This document shows, piece by piece, positions 41,745 to 51,058 of a stretch of DNA of 64,000 bases. The stretch's first letter is position 1. Each line of letters opens with the position of its first letter. The stretch comes from JAJDBU01 sp046756925 (lineage in GTDB: Bacteria > Nitrospirota > Nitrospiria > SBBL01 > JAADHI01). The DNA is taken from contig JBHHXH010000002.1 in the NCBI GenBank assembly GCA_046756925.1, forward strand, positions 1 to 64,000, in the 5' to 3' direction. The position numbers and the translations under genes are program-made. The notes below the pieces were generated by a model that had not been told where the DNA came from, ran no database searches, and worked only from the letters and a program-made list of their open reading frames with translations.

Positions 41745-43252
41745 AACTGGGCGCCTGGGTCGATGCCTTTATGTCTGCTGCAAAAGGAAACGAGAAGGTG
41801 GTGATCGAATTGCACGGAATCGGCGATGGGGAGATCGATAGCATCGCGGACGATTCGCGGGAGGTCTCTCCCGGCAGTCTCTTTATCGCTCGAAAAGGGG
41901 CACAGCGGGATGGCCACCAATTTATCGGCTCGGCCATTCAGCGAGGGGCTTCGGCCGTCGTATTGGAACAACCGATTCCCGAAGACCGCGAATCCGGACC
42001 GGCCGCCTATGTCCGTGTGGCCGATTCCAGAGCGGCCCTCTCGCATCTCGCACCCTATTTCTATGGAGATCCCGCCTCGGCGCTTCGATTGGTCGGCCTG
42101 ACGGGGACGAACGGAAAGACAACGACGGCTTATTTAATCGATGCCATGCTCCGGGAGGCGGAATTGCATTGCGGTTTGTTGAGCTCCGTCATTTACCGTC
42201 TGGGGAAGGAGGCGGTTGTTCCTCGAAATACGACACCCGGTTTACTGGAGTTACAGGGCTGTTTTGCAAAGATGCGCAAATCAAAAGTGACGCATGTCAC
42301 GATGGAAGTGTCGTCTCATTCCCTTCATCAAGGCCGGGTGGAAGGATGCACATTCGAAACCGCTGTGTTTACGAATTTAACAGAGGATCACCTTGACTAT
42401 CATCGAACGATGGAAGCCTACTACGCTGCCAAGAAAAAGCTATTCGATCAAACAAAGGGGCGGTGTGTGATTAATGGCGACGATCCCTGGGGAAAACGGC
42501 TCTTGAAGGAAGTCGAAGCGCCCTGTTGGTCTTACGGGATCGCTCGGAAAGGAGCGATCCATCCGGAATGGTATCGATCGGATGTCAATGGAATCGCTAT
42601 GACGGTCCAAACCCCTGCCGGGAAGATCGATGTTGCCTCCCCCTTATGCGGGGTTCATAATATATATAACCTGCTGGCGGCGATCGGTGCCGGGCTTTCG
42701 CTTGGCCTTGGCAAGAGCAGCATCGCATCCGCCATTCGGTCGATGCGGTCGGTGCCGGGCCGTTTCGAGAAAATCGACGAAGGTCAGAATTTTAACGTGA
42801 TTGTCGATTATGCCCATACGGAGGATGCCCTGAGGCGACTCTTGCGGGCGGTGTCGGACCTTTCTCCGAAGCGGATCATTACGGTGTTCGGTTGCGGCGG
42901 AGACCGGGACAAGGGAAAACGCCCCAAAATGGCGGCGGTGGCAGCAGCATTCAGCCAGGTTGTGATACTGACATCCGACAACCCCAGAACCGAGCGGCCG
43001 GAGGAAATTATCCGGGAAATCGAAACGGGTTTCCCGCGTGGCGATGCCGAAAGCGGGGAGCGGTCGCACCGTTTTGAAAAACATCTCGATCGCCGTAAAG
43101 CCATTCGGCGGGCCGTCTTCTTGGCAGAACCGGGGGATGCCGTCGTCATCGCGGGGAAGGGGCATGAAGCGGTTCAGCAGATTGGGAATCAACGACTTCC
43201 CTTCGATGATCGCGCGGAAGCGCGCCGTGCGCTTACAGAGTGCCGGTCATGA
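41741..43252 (+). CDS. murE: MurE, UDP-MurNAc-L-Ala-D-Glu:meso-diaminopimelate ligase
   Basis: A 503-residue Mur ligase. GLTGTNGKTTTAYLI is the ATP loop, MEVSSHSL and NLTEDHLDYH are Mur-ligase blocks, and FGCGGDRDKGKR lies in the C-terminal domain. TSDNPRTE contains the DNPR motif that selects meso-diaminopimelate over lysine, pointing to a Gram-negative-type wall. VAGKGHE near the end is also typical. It adds the third stem-peptide residue in the cytoplasm and overlaps ftsI by four bases. Confidence 0.95.
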   Translation: MKLGAWVDAFMSAAKGNEKVVIELHGIGDGEIDSIADDSREVSPGSLFIARKGAQRDGHQFIGSAIQRGASAVVLEQPIPEDRESGPAAYVRVADSRAALSHLAPYFYGDPASALRLVGLTGTNGKTTTAYLIDAMLREAELHCGLLSSVIYRLGKEAVVPRNTTPGLLELQGCFAKMRKSKVTHVTMEVSSHSLHQGRVEGCTFETAVFTNLTEDHLDYHRTMEAYYAAKKKLFDQTKGRCVINGDDPWGKRLLKEVEAPCWSYGIARKGAIHPEWYRSDVNGIAMTVQTPAGKIDVASPLCGVHNIYNLLAAIGAGLSLGLGKSSIASAIRSMRSVPGRFEKIDEGQNFNVIVDYAHTEDALRRLLRAVSDLSPKRIITVFGCGGDRDKGKRPKMAAVAAAFSQVVILTSDNPRTERPEEIIREIETGFPRGDAESGERSHRFEKHLDRRKAIRRAVFLAEPGDAVVIAGKGHEAVQQIGNQRLPFDDRAEARRALTECRS

Positions 43253-43281
43253 TCTGAGCATTTGGCTCGGGCGATAACCAC

Positions 43282-44706
43282 ATGTGGACAGTGTCGGATC
43301 TTCTAGAGGGATGTCATGGAAAAAGAGGCGAAAAAACGCCCTTGGCGGGCGAAGTTTCCGGTTTTTCCATCGATAGCAGAACGATCCAGCCGAACGCGAT
43401 GTTCATTGCCCTGGACGGACCCCGCTTCGATGGACACGACTTCGTCGAGGAGGCCCTTCGAAAGGGTGGAGCTGGCGCGATTGTTTCCGCAGCGGCCTTT
43501 CAGGAGAGAGAGAAACAATGGCGTCCCTATTTCGCTTCCCATTATTTTGTGCGGGTCGAGGATCCACTGAAGGCGCTCCAGGCATTGGCCGCATGGCACA
43601 GGCGCCGGTTTCGATGTCCCCTGATCGGCATTACCGGCAGCAATGGAAAAACGACGACAAAAGAAATAACGGCAGCGATCTTGGGGCAAAGCGGGCCGGT
43701 TTTGAAAACGAAGGGAAATTTAAACAATCATATCGGTCTTCCGTTGACGCTTTTGGGTTTAAATAAAGACCACGGCGCCGCCGTGCTCGAGATGGGAATC
43801 AGTCAAAAAGGAGAAATGAGACGGCTTTGCGACATTGCCGCGCCGACCGTCGGTTTAATCACCAATATTGGATCGGCGCATTTGGAGGGTTTGGACGATT
43901 TGGAAGGCGTGGGGCGAGAAAAAGGAGTGCTTTTTGAGTCCCTCGGACCGGGAGGAACGGCCGTGATCAACCGGGACGATCGGTTTTTAAACAGATGGAT
44001 GCAAGGTCTTTCGCGGAAATGGACCTTCGGCTTAGATCCGGAATCGGATATCACGGCGGAAAATATCGATGCGGGTCGGGAAGGGGTTCGCTTCAGACTC
44101 TTGAGGAAACGAAATGGTAACGCCGCTGAAGAGATTCGGCTCCCGATGCCGGGCAAGCACCAGATCGTCAATGCACTGGGGGCCGCGGCCGTCGCCGCTT
44201 CGCTGGGCTGCGGCATCCAAGAGACCGCGGCAGGATTGGCCGCGTTTCGACCCATGCCTCGGCGTATGGAGATTTTTAAAACGAAAGGCTTGACCCTGCT
44301 TTTCGATGCTTACAATGCGAATCCCGATTCGGTCTATGCGGCCTTACAGTTGCTTTCGTCCTATCCCAAAGCATCGGGTGCGCGCATCGCCGTTTTAGGC
44401 GAGATGTTGGAGCTGGGACGCTTTAGGGAATCGGCCCATTTTCAAGTCGGAATGCAAGCAGCCGGTTTCGGCATCGACCGCCTCTTCTGTCTTGGGGCGT
44501 CGGCGGAACGGACGGCGGATGGGGCGCGGCAAGGAGGCATGACCCCGGATGTGGTTTCGGTACACCCGGACCTCGAATCACTGGCTGCAAGCCTGAAAAA
44601 GGTCTTGGCAAAGGGAGACACACTGTTACTAAAGGGATCCCGGGCCATACGGATGGAACACTTGTTGCCCGATCTGGGTATTGGAGCAAAGTCCAATGTT
44701 TTATAA
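43282..44706 (+). CDS. murF: MurF, UDP-MurNAc-tripeptide:D-Ala-D-Ala ligase
   Basis: A 474-residue Mur ligase. The N-terminal block GFSIDSRTIQPNAMFIALDG is followed by GITGSNGKTTTKEI (ATP loop), GNLNNHIGLPLTLL, and DAYNANPDSV in the C-terminal domain, all MurF-specific. It attaches the D-Ala-D-Ala made by the ddl product encoded 8 kb downstream. Its last 11 bp overlap the mraY start, so coupling is likely. Confidence 0.95.
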   Translation: MWTVSDLLEGCHGKRGEKTPLAGEVSGFSIDSRTIQPNAMFIALDGPRFDGHDFVEEALRKGGAGAIVSAAAFQEREKQWRPYFASHYFVRVEDPLKALQALAAWHRRRFRCPLIGITGSNGKTTTKEITAAILGQSGPVLKTKGNLNNHIGLPLTLLGLNKDHGAAVLEMGISQKGEMRRLCDIAAPTVGLITNIGSAHLEGLDDLEGVGREKGVLFESLGPGGTAVINRDDRFLNRWMQGLSRKWTFGLDPESDITAENIDAGREGVRFRLLRKRNGNAAEEIRLPMPGKHQIVNALGAAAVAASLGCGIQETAAGLAAFRPMPRRMEIFKTKGLTLLFDAYNANPDSVYAALQLLSSYPKASGARIAVLGEMLELGRFRESAHFQVGMQAAGFGIDRLFCLGASAERTADGARQGGMTPDVVSVHPDLESLAASLKKVLAKGDTLLLKGSRAIRMEHLLPDLGIGAKSNVL

Positions 44707-45772
44707 CCTGCTTTATCCGCTTCATACGGCTTATTCTTTCTTAAATATTTTCCGCTACATTACGTTTAGAACGATCTATGCGGTGGTCACCGCCTTGGTC
44801 ATTTCATTTTTGATCGGCCACCGGATTACTGCGCTGCTAAAACGACTCCAGATCGGGCAGACCGTCCGGGAGGACGGCCCGAAATCGCACCTCGAGAAAT
44901 CGGGAACGCCGACAATGGGGGGCTTGATGATCCTCATTGCCGTCTTGGTGGCCACGCTCCTTTGGGCGGATTTAACGAACAGCTATATTTGGCTGGTGCT
45001 CTTTTCAACAACCGGGTTCGGCCTCATCGGTTTTTGGGATGACTACCTCAAGTGCATCAAAAAAGACCCGAAAGGCCTCTTGCCCCGATATAAATTCGGC
45101 CTCCAGGTCTTGTTGGCCCTCTTGACAGCGCTCGGTCTTTACGGTTCTTCCGCCTATTCCACGATCCTGTCCGTTCCCTTCTTTAAAAATATTACACCCG
45201 ATCTCGGGGTTTTTTACATTCCCTTTGCCGTACTGGTGATCGTCGGGGCCTCCAACGCCGTCAACCTCACCGATGGATTGGACGGCCTGGCCGTTGGCCC
45301 GATCATGGTCACCGCCGTGGCCTACATGATCGTATCCTACGTCAGCGGTCACATCGATTTTTCCGAGTATTTAATCATTCCCTACATTAAAGGAGCGGGT
45401 GAACTGTCCGTATTTTGCGGGGCCATCCTCGGCGCGGCCCTTGGATTTCTCTGGTTCAATACCTATCCGGCGACGATCTTTATGGGGGATATCGGCTCCC
45501 TTCCCTTGGGAGGCGCCCTTGGTACCGTGGCGGTGATTTCGAAACATGAACTTCTATTGGCCTTGGTCGGCGGCATCTTCGTTGTGGAAGCCCTCTCGGT
45601 GATCTTTCAAGTCGTCTCCTTCAAGTCCCGTGGAAAGCGGGTTTTTTTGATGGCGCCCATCCATCATCACTTTGAGTTAAAAGGCTGGGAAGAGCCCAAG
45701 GTGGTGGTGCGGTTTTGGATCATTGCCATCATTCTGGGCTTGATCAGTTTGAGCACCTTGAAATTGCGTTGA
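44696..45772 (+). CDS. mraY: MraY, phospho-MurNAc-pentapeptide translocase
   Basis: A 358-residue polytopic enzyme with ten membrane segments that makes lipid I. Signatures are KSHLEKSGTPTMGGLMI, FWDDYLKC, NAVNLTDGLDGLA (catalytic Asp region) and PIHHHFELKGW. ATG 44696 gives the normal N-terminus MFYNLLYPLH and lies within the 3' end of murF. A 127-bp gap with a large hairpin separates it from murD; elsewhere in the cluster gaps are small. Confidence 0.96.
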   Translation: MFYNLLYPLHTAYSFLNIFRYITFRTIYAVVTALVISFLIGHRITALLKRLQIGQTVREDGPKSHLEKSGTPTMGGLMILIAVLVATLLWADLTNSYIWLVLFSTTGFGLIGFWDDYLKCIKKDPKGLLPRYKFGLQVLLALLTALGLYGSSAYSTILSVPFFKNITPDLGVFYIPFAVLVIVGASNAVNLTDGLDGLAVGPIMVTAVAYMIVSYVSGHIDFSEYLIIPYIKGAGELSVFCGAILGAALGFLWFNTYPATIFMGDIGSLPLGGALGTVAVISKHELLLALVGGIFVVEALSVIFQVVSFKSRGKRVFLMAPIHHHFELKGWEEPKVVVRFWIIAIILGLISLSTLKLR

Positions 45773-45815
45773 AGGAAAAGAATCGAATGAAAAACAACCG
45801 TGTAGAGTCCCGCCC

Positions 45816-45882
45816 CCGACCCCTCCCCCGTTCTACGAAGGAGTTTCCTCTCATCCGCTTTAACGAACGGGAGGGGGGTCGG
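45816..45882 (+). promoter_or_regulatory. Large inverted repeat upstream of murD
   Basis: CCGACCCCTCCCCCGTTC (45816-45833) pairs with GAACGGGAGGGGGGTCGG (45865-45882) over 18 positions, with one wobble and one mismatch, around a 31-nt loop that contains GAAGGAG. The right arm ends 17 bp before the murD ATG. No T-run follows, so it is not a terminator. It could modulate murD translation or RNA processing. Confidence 0.75.
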
Positions 45883-45899
45883 ATGGGGATGTTTGAGGG

Positions 45900-47231
45900 A
45901 TGAAACGCCAACTCAATAAAAAGCATGTGTCCGTTGTCGGGATGGGGAAAAGCGGCATGGCTGCGGCCGCCTTGCTTTCGAGGCAAGGGGCGGATGTCCT
46001 GGTTGTCGATGACCGGGATAGAATGATCGATGGGGCCCTGCCGGAATCGTTTCGATGCCGCCTGGGGGGATGGCGTGAGGAGGATCTGACCTCCGCCGAC
46101 TTGGTTGTGTTAAGCCCGGGCGTCTCCTTGGATCGGCTGCCGGTGGCCCGTCTGAAGGCCTTGGGGGTTCCCTTAATCGGCGAAGTGGAGTTGGCTGCGG
46201 GCTTGCTCTCCGCACCCATGATCGGCATCACGGGGTCGAATGGCAAGAGCACCACAACGACCTTGGCGGGAGAGATTCTCCGGGACTGGGGATGGGCCGT
46301 TTTTGTGGGTGGAAATTTAGGTCCCCCGCTCTCCGAAGCGGTTTCCACACATTCGGATTTTATCGTTGCCGAACTGAGTTCTTTCCAGCTGGAGACGGTT
46401 TCGGATCTTCGCCCGAGGATTGCCGCCTTATTAAACATCACGCCGGATCACCTGGACCGCTATCCCGATATTTCGGCCTACCGGCAGGCAAAATGGCGAA
46501 TATTTGAAAACCAGACCTCAGACGATCATGCGGTGCTCAATTTCGACGATCCCGCATCCCATCCCCCTTTCCTTCAGGCCAATCCTATTTATTTCAGTCG
46601 CCATCGGTCTGTGCGCCGTGGGGTGTACCTGCAAGAAGGAGCGATTGTCTCGACCATCCGTGGGGAACCCGAGGCGATTTGCCGGTTGGATTCCCTCCCC
46701 GCAGCGCAGGCTTGCCATGAGGAAAACATCCTGGCTGCCGTTGCGATTACCTTGTTGTGCGGGTGTTCCGTCGAGGGAATCGCGCGGACCCTTCAGCGCT
46801 TTAAGGGCTTGCCCCACCGAATGGAATTTGTGAGGGAGCGGCGGGGTGTTCGGTATTTGAACGATTCCAAGGGCACGAATGTCGGCGCCGTGACCGGGTC
46901 GTTAGAGCGTCTAAGGGCGCCGGTGACGCTGATCGCGGGTGGAAGAGATAAGGATGCCGACTTTCGCCCGCTGGCGGCCCTCGTCCGCGAAAAAGTGAAA
47001 CACATGATTCTGCTGGGGGAATCGAAGGAAAAGATGGCGCGGGTCTTCTCGGGATTGACACGGATCGAAACGGCTGAGTCCATGGAAGAGGCGCTCGCAT
47101 TGGCATCCGACCGATCCCGGCCTGGAGACATGGTGCTCTTATCGCCCGGCTGTGCCAGCTACGATCTGTTTAGGGACTACCGGCATCGTGGAGAGGTGTT
47201 TAAGAAACTCGTCATGGATTTGCCCGAATGA
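45900..47231 (+). CDS. murD: MurD, UDP-MurNAc-L-Ala:D-Glu ligase
   Basis: A 443-residue Mur ligase. VSVVGMGKSGMAAAALL is the N-terminal nucleotide-like fold, GITGSNGKSTTTTL the ATP loop, NITPDHLDRY the middle block and LNDSKGTNVGAV a MurD hallmark; DMVLLSPGCASYDLFRDYRHRGEVF closes the protein. It adds D-Glu to UDP-MurNAc-L-Ala. Its stop overlaps the ftsW ATG (ATGA). The 18-bp-stem hairpin before its start sets it apart from its neighbours. Confidence 0.95.
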   Translation: MKRQLNKKHVSVVGMGKSGMAAAALLSRQGADVLVVDDRDRMIDGALPESFRCRLGGWREEDLTSADLVVLSPGVSLDRLPVARLKALGVPLIGEVELAAGLLSAPMIGITGSNGKSTTTTLAGEILRDWGWAVFVGGNLGPPLSEAVSTHSDFIVAELSSFQLETVSDLRPRIAALLNITPDHLDRYPDISAYRQAKWRIFENQTSDDHAVLNFDDPASHPPFLQANPIYFSRHRSVRRGVYLQEGAIVSTIRGEPEAICRLDSLPAAQACHEENILAAVAITLLCGCSVEGIARTLQRFKGLPHRMEFVRERRGVRYLNDSKGTNVGAVTGSLERLRAPVTLIAGGRDKDADFRPLAALVREKVKHMILLGESKEKMARVFSGLTRIETAESMEEALALASDRSRPGDMVLLSPGCASYDLFRDYRHRGEVFKKLVMDLPE

Positions 47232-48475
47232 AAAGGCGCGGAAGCCGATCCAGGCGTTTAAAAAATTCCATGCAGATCGTCCTCCCGTTTGGCCCGGGTG
47301 GTATTGTGCGGAACAAGGAGAAACGCCATCCGCCACCGCCGCTGCCTTCCGGAGATTGGGTGCTCCTGACAACCGTGGTCGTCCTGTGCCTGTTTGGTCT
47401 GCTCATGGTGTACAACGCCAGCAGTATCCGCGCGGAGCGGACCTACCTCGATTCGTTTTATTTTATCAAGAAACAAATACAATGGAGTCTCGTCGGCGTG
47501 GCGGCCTTTGCCGCCGCTTCCAGGTTCGATGCGGATCGCCTCCGCGATTGGATGGTTCCCATTGCCGTGCTGGTCATGATGGCGCTTGCCTCGGCGCTGA
47601 TTTTTGGAAAAGACATCAACGGATCCCGCCGATGGATCAGTCTGGGACCCATCTCGCTACAACCGTCGGAAATCGCAAAACTCTTTACCGTGTTCTATTT
47701 GTCTCACTATATCGCCAAGAAGGGAGAACGTTTAAGAAATTTTTTGGACGGCGCCGCGCCTCCCCTGATTGTGATCGGCTTGATGATTTTTTTAATTCTC
47801 CTGGAACCCGACCTTGGAACAACGGTCGTCATCCTCTGTTTGTCATCCGCCCTCCTGTTTCTCGGCGGGGTGCCCTTGAAACAAATGGCGATGTTGAGCG
47901 GGATGCTTGTGCCGGTTTTTCTGTATTGGGCCGTATCGGCCCCCTATCGGCTCAAGCGATTGTTGACCTTTTTAAATCCTTGGAAGGACCCCTATGGAAG
48001 CGGCTTTCAGATTATTCAGTCTCATATCGCGCTCGGCAGCGGTGGGCTGGCCGGTAAAGGGCTTACGGAGGGCAAGCAAATCATGTTTTTTCTCCCGGAA
48101 CCTTATACCGATTTTATATTTGCCGTCATTGGGGAAACCTTCGGCTTGGTGGGGACGACCCTGATCCTTTCTCTCTTTGCGGTCATTCTATGGCGGGGAA
48201 CAAGAATTGCGCTCAAAACGGAAAGCCCTTTCAGTCGGATGATGGCTTCGGGGATGACCCTGTTGATTGTCTTGCCCGCCTTATTGAATATGGCCGTGGT
48301 CACCGCGCTGCTCCCGACAACGGGCCTGCCCTTGCCGTTTTTGAGCTACGGCGGGTCCGCGATGTTGATTAATTGCACGGCGGTTGGCGTGCTCTATAAT
48401 ATCTCCCGGCAAGTACAGGACAGAACTTTCGGCTATGCAACAAAAGGAAATTCGATATGGGAGGGGCTTCAGTGA
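47228..48475 (+). CDS. ftsW: FtsW, septal lipid II polymerase of the SEDS family
   Basis: A 415-residue SEDS protein with about ten membrane segments and an unusually basic N-terminal cytoplasmic extension of some 40 residues (MKRRGSRSRRLKN...). Family blocks are NGSRRWISLGPISLQPSEIAKL, LEPDLGTT, GSGFQIIQSHIALGSGGL, FIFAVIGETFGLVG and LPFLSYGGSAML. It works with FtsI. Its stop overlaps the likely GTG start of murG. Confidence 0.95.
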   Translation: MKRRGSRSRRLKNSMQIVLPFGPGGIVRNKEKRHPPPPLPSGDWVLLTTVVVLCLFGLLMVYNASSIRAERTYLDSFYFIKKQIQWSLVGVAAFAAASRFDADRLRDWMVPIAVLVMMALASALIFGKDINGSRRWISLGPISLQPSEIAKLFTVFYLSHYIAKKGERLRNFLDGAAPPLIVIGLMIFLILLEPDLGTTVVILCLSSALLFLGGVPLKQMAMLSGMLVPVFLYWAVSAPYRLKRLLTFLNPWKDPYGSGFQIIQSHIALGSGGLAGKGLTEGKQIMFFLPEPYTDFIFAVIGETFGLVGTTLILSLFAVILWRGTRIALKTESPFSRMMASGMTLLIVLPALLNMAVVTALLPTTGLPLPFLSYGGSAMLINCTAVGVLYNISRQVQDRTFGYATKGNSIWEGLQ

Positions 48476-49545
48476 GGGTGGTGATCGCGGGCGGGGGTAC
48501 GGGCGGACATCTTTTTCCGGGTATTGCATTGGCGGATGCCTTTCGGCAAATAGCGGCGGATGTGAGCATTCTCTTCGTCGGCACATCGAAAGGCCTTGGA
48601 GACGCCCCGCTGTTGGGTCGGCACCATCGGTTTGAGACGGTTTCGGCGGCCGGTTTTATCGGAAAAGGGTTCATCGGACGGATGAAATCCCTCCTTTCGA
48701 TCCCCATTGCCTTATATCAATCCATTCGAATATTAAGACGTTTTTCACCTCAGTTGGTGATCGGTATGGGCGGATATGCCGCCGGTCCGGTCCTCCTGGC
48801 CTCGGTGTTGCTTCGTTTAAAACGGGTGATTCTGGAACCCAATGTCGTGCCGGGTTTATCCAACCGTCTCATTGCGCCATTTTGTCATATCGTCTTTACG
48901 GCTTTCGAAGAAACGCGGCACAGGTTGAGGGCGCATACGATCCAACGTCTCGGCATGCCGGTCCGGCCTGAAATCGTGGATGCAAAACCGGCGCAAAACA
49001 GGCAAGCGGGACACACCCTCTTGGTGCTGGGCGGGAGCCAGGGGGCGCATTCGATCAATGGGGCGATGATGACCGCGCTGCCTTCATTGGAAGCGCTCAA
49101 TGAAAGTTTGTTCATCATCCATCAAACCGGTGAAAAAGACCAAGCGGCGGTTCGATCGGCTTACCAAGCGGCGGGGTTTGCCGCGGAAGTCACCGCCTTT
49201 ATCGACGATATGGCTGCCGCTTACATGGCATCGGATCTGGTGGTGAGCCGAGCCGGCGCCGGAACCCTTTCGGAGTTGGCCGTGCTGGGCAAGGCGTCGC
49301 TTCTCATCCCCTTTCCGTATGCGGCGGGCCACCAAGAGGAAAATGCGGCGGCCTTTGTCGCCGCCGGAGCGGCCGTGATGCTCTACGACCGCGCCTTAAG
49401 CGGTTCCCGTACGGCGCTCGAAATTCGAAACCTGCTATCCGATGCCAAGCGGAGGCGGGAGATGGAAACGGCGGCAAAACAGCAGGGGAATGTCAACGCC
49501 GCGGAGGCGATCGTCAACGCATGCCTGGGATTGTTGCAGGAATAA
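48472..49545 (+). CDS. murG: MurG, lipid II-forming GlcNAc transferase
   Basis: A 357-residue GT28 glycosyltransferase. RVVIAGGGTGGHLFPGIALAD is the G-loop start, GMGGYAAGP and LEPNVVPGLSNR are acceptor-side blocks, and GGSQGAHSIN and SRAGAGTLSELAVLGKASLLIPFP bind UDP-GlcNAc. The GTG at 48472 is preferred: GGGAGGGG precedes it at good spacing and it overlaps the ftsW stop (GTGA). ATG 48457 is the alternative. It converts lipid I to lipid II on the inner face of the membrane. Confidence 0.95.
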   Translation: MRVVIAGGGTGGHLFPGIALADAFRQIAADVSILFVGTSKGLGDAPLLGRHHRFETVSAAGFIGKGFIGRMKSLLSIPIALYQSIRILRRFSPQLVIGMGGYAAGPVLLASVLLRLKRVILEPNVVPGLSNRLIAPFCHIVFTAFEETRHRLRAHTIQRLGMPVRPEIVDAKPAQNRQAGHTLLVLGGSQGAHSINGAMMTALPSLEALNESLFIIHQTGEKDQAAVRSAYQAAGFAAEVTAFIDDMAAAYMASDLVVSRAGAGTLSELAVLGKASLLIPFPYAAGHQEENAAAFVAAGAAVMLYDRALSGSRTALEIRNLLSDAKRRREMETAAKQQGNVNAAEAIVNACLGLLQE

Positions 49546-49655
49546 GGGAACATAAAGGCGGCCCTTTGGATTTAGAGGGTGTGCCGTTCAGCTATGCGCC
49601 CGCTGAAGCGATCGTCAAAACCGAAGCGATTGTTGAAGCCAAAGAAGAAGGCAGA

Positions 49656-51032
49656 ATGTTTCGAAAAGTACAGTATATCCACTTCGTCGGCATCGGGGGC
49701 GCCGGAATGAGCGGGATCGCGGAGATTTTGCTGAATATGAAATTCCAGGTCAGCGGTTCGGACTGCTTAAGCACGGAGCGGACGAAACATCTTGAAGCGA
49801 GTGGAGGGAAAATTTACATCGGACATGATCCACGATTTATCGAGGGCGCACAAGTGGTCGTTTATTCCTCTGCGGTTTCCGATGACAATGTCGAAATCGT
49901 CGCCGCGAAAGAGAAAAAAATCCCAGTCATTCCGCGAGCGGAGATGCTTGCCGAGCTGATGCGGCTTCGATATGGGATTGCCGTCGCGGGGGCGCATGGG
50001 AAGACGACCACCACCACCATGATTGCCACGGTATTGGCGGAAGGCGGGCTGGATCCGACAGCCGTCATCGGGGGGAAGGTGAATCAGTACGGAGGCCCTG
50101 CGCAGAAAGGAGAAGGAGAATTCCTGGTCGCCGAAGCGGACGAAAGCGACGGCTCTTTTTTGAAGTTAAGTCCGACCATCGCCGTGGTCACGGGCCTCGA
50201 TCATGAGCATCTCGATTACTACAAAACATTCGATGCCATCGAATCGACTTTTCTCGATTTTATGAACAAGGTCCCATTTTACGGTCTGGCCATTCTCTGC
50301 GGAGACGATCCGGTGCTGACCCGGATGATTCATCGGACGGAAAAACGCCTATTGAGATATGGAACTTCACAGGCCGTTCAGTTGCGTGCCGAGGAGATGC
50401 GGTATCAGCCCTGGAAAACCGAGTTCGAGGTGGTGTTCCAAGGGAATAAATTGGGGCAATTTGTGCTCCCCGCACCTGGGCGCCATAATGTACTCAATGC
50501 CCTGGCGGCGATTGCGGTGGGTCTTGAGTTGGATCTGCCGACGACAACCATCAAAAAAGGCATCCTCGCCTATCGTGGCGTAGAGAGGCGTTTCCAACTC
50601 CGGGGAGAAACGAGAGGTGTTGTGGTCATTGACGATTACGCCCATCATCCCACGGAGATCCAAGCGGCTGTGGCCGCAGCGAAAGGCGGATGGGGCCGGC
50701 CGCTGGCGGTTGTATTTCAGCCGCACCGATATTCCCGAACCCGAGATTGCCTCGAATCCCTTGCGAAGTCGTTTCAAGACGTCGATTATTTGTATCTGAC
50801 GGACATTTATCCTGCGGGGGAAGCGCCGATCCCCGGAATAGACGGAGAGCGGCTGTATTGTGAGGTGTGTCGTTACCGTAAAGAGCATACGTATTTCATG
50901 AAAGAGTCGGCAGAAATCGTTTCCGCGCTTCAAAACATCGCACAAACCGGTACGATGCTCATGACCCTCGGTGCGGGGGATGTATGGAAGGTGGGGAAGG
51001 CTTTTTTATCCGGGGGAGCGCATGCGTCTTAA
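49656..51032 (+). CDS. murC: MurC, UDP-MurNAc:L-alanine ligase
   Basis: 458 residues from ATG 49656. HFVGIGGAGMSGIAEIL is the MurC start, AVAGAHGKTTTTTMIA the ATP loop, EADESDGSFL a MurC-specific block, and DDYAHHPTEI and VFQPHRYSRT belong to the C-terminal domain. The frame is open back to 49521 inside murG, but the extra 45 residues lack homology, and AGAAGG lies before 49656. It catalyses the first stem-peptide step. The 110-bp gap after murG is the second largest within the cluster. Confidence 0.94.
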   Translation: MFRKVQYIHFVGIGGAGMSGIAEILLNMKFQVSGSDCLSTERTKHLEASGGKIYIGHDPRFIEGAQVVVYSSAVSDDNVEIVAAKEKKIPVIPRAEMLAELMRLRYGIAVAGAHGKTTTTTMIATVLAEGGLDPTAVIGGKVNQYGGPAQKGEGEFLVAEADESDGSFLKLSPTIAVVTGLDHEHLDYYKTFDAIESTFLDFMNKVPFYGLAILCGDDPVLTRMIHRTEKRLLRYGTSQAVQLRAEEMRYQPWKTEFEVVFQGNKLGQFVLPAPGRHNVLNALAAIAVGLELDLPTTTIKKGILAYRGVERRFQLRGETRGVVVIDDYAHHPTEIQAAVAAAKGGWGRPLAVVFQPHRYSRTRDCLESLAKSFQDVDYLYLTDIYPAGEAPIPGIDGERLYCEVCRYRKEHTYFMKESAEIVSALQNIAQTGTMLMTLGAGDVWKVGKAFLSGGAHAS

Positions 51033-51058
51033 AAGTCGCCCTCGGTATCTTGGCTTGA

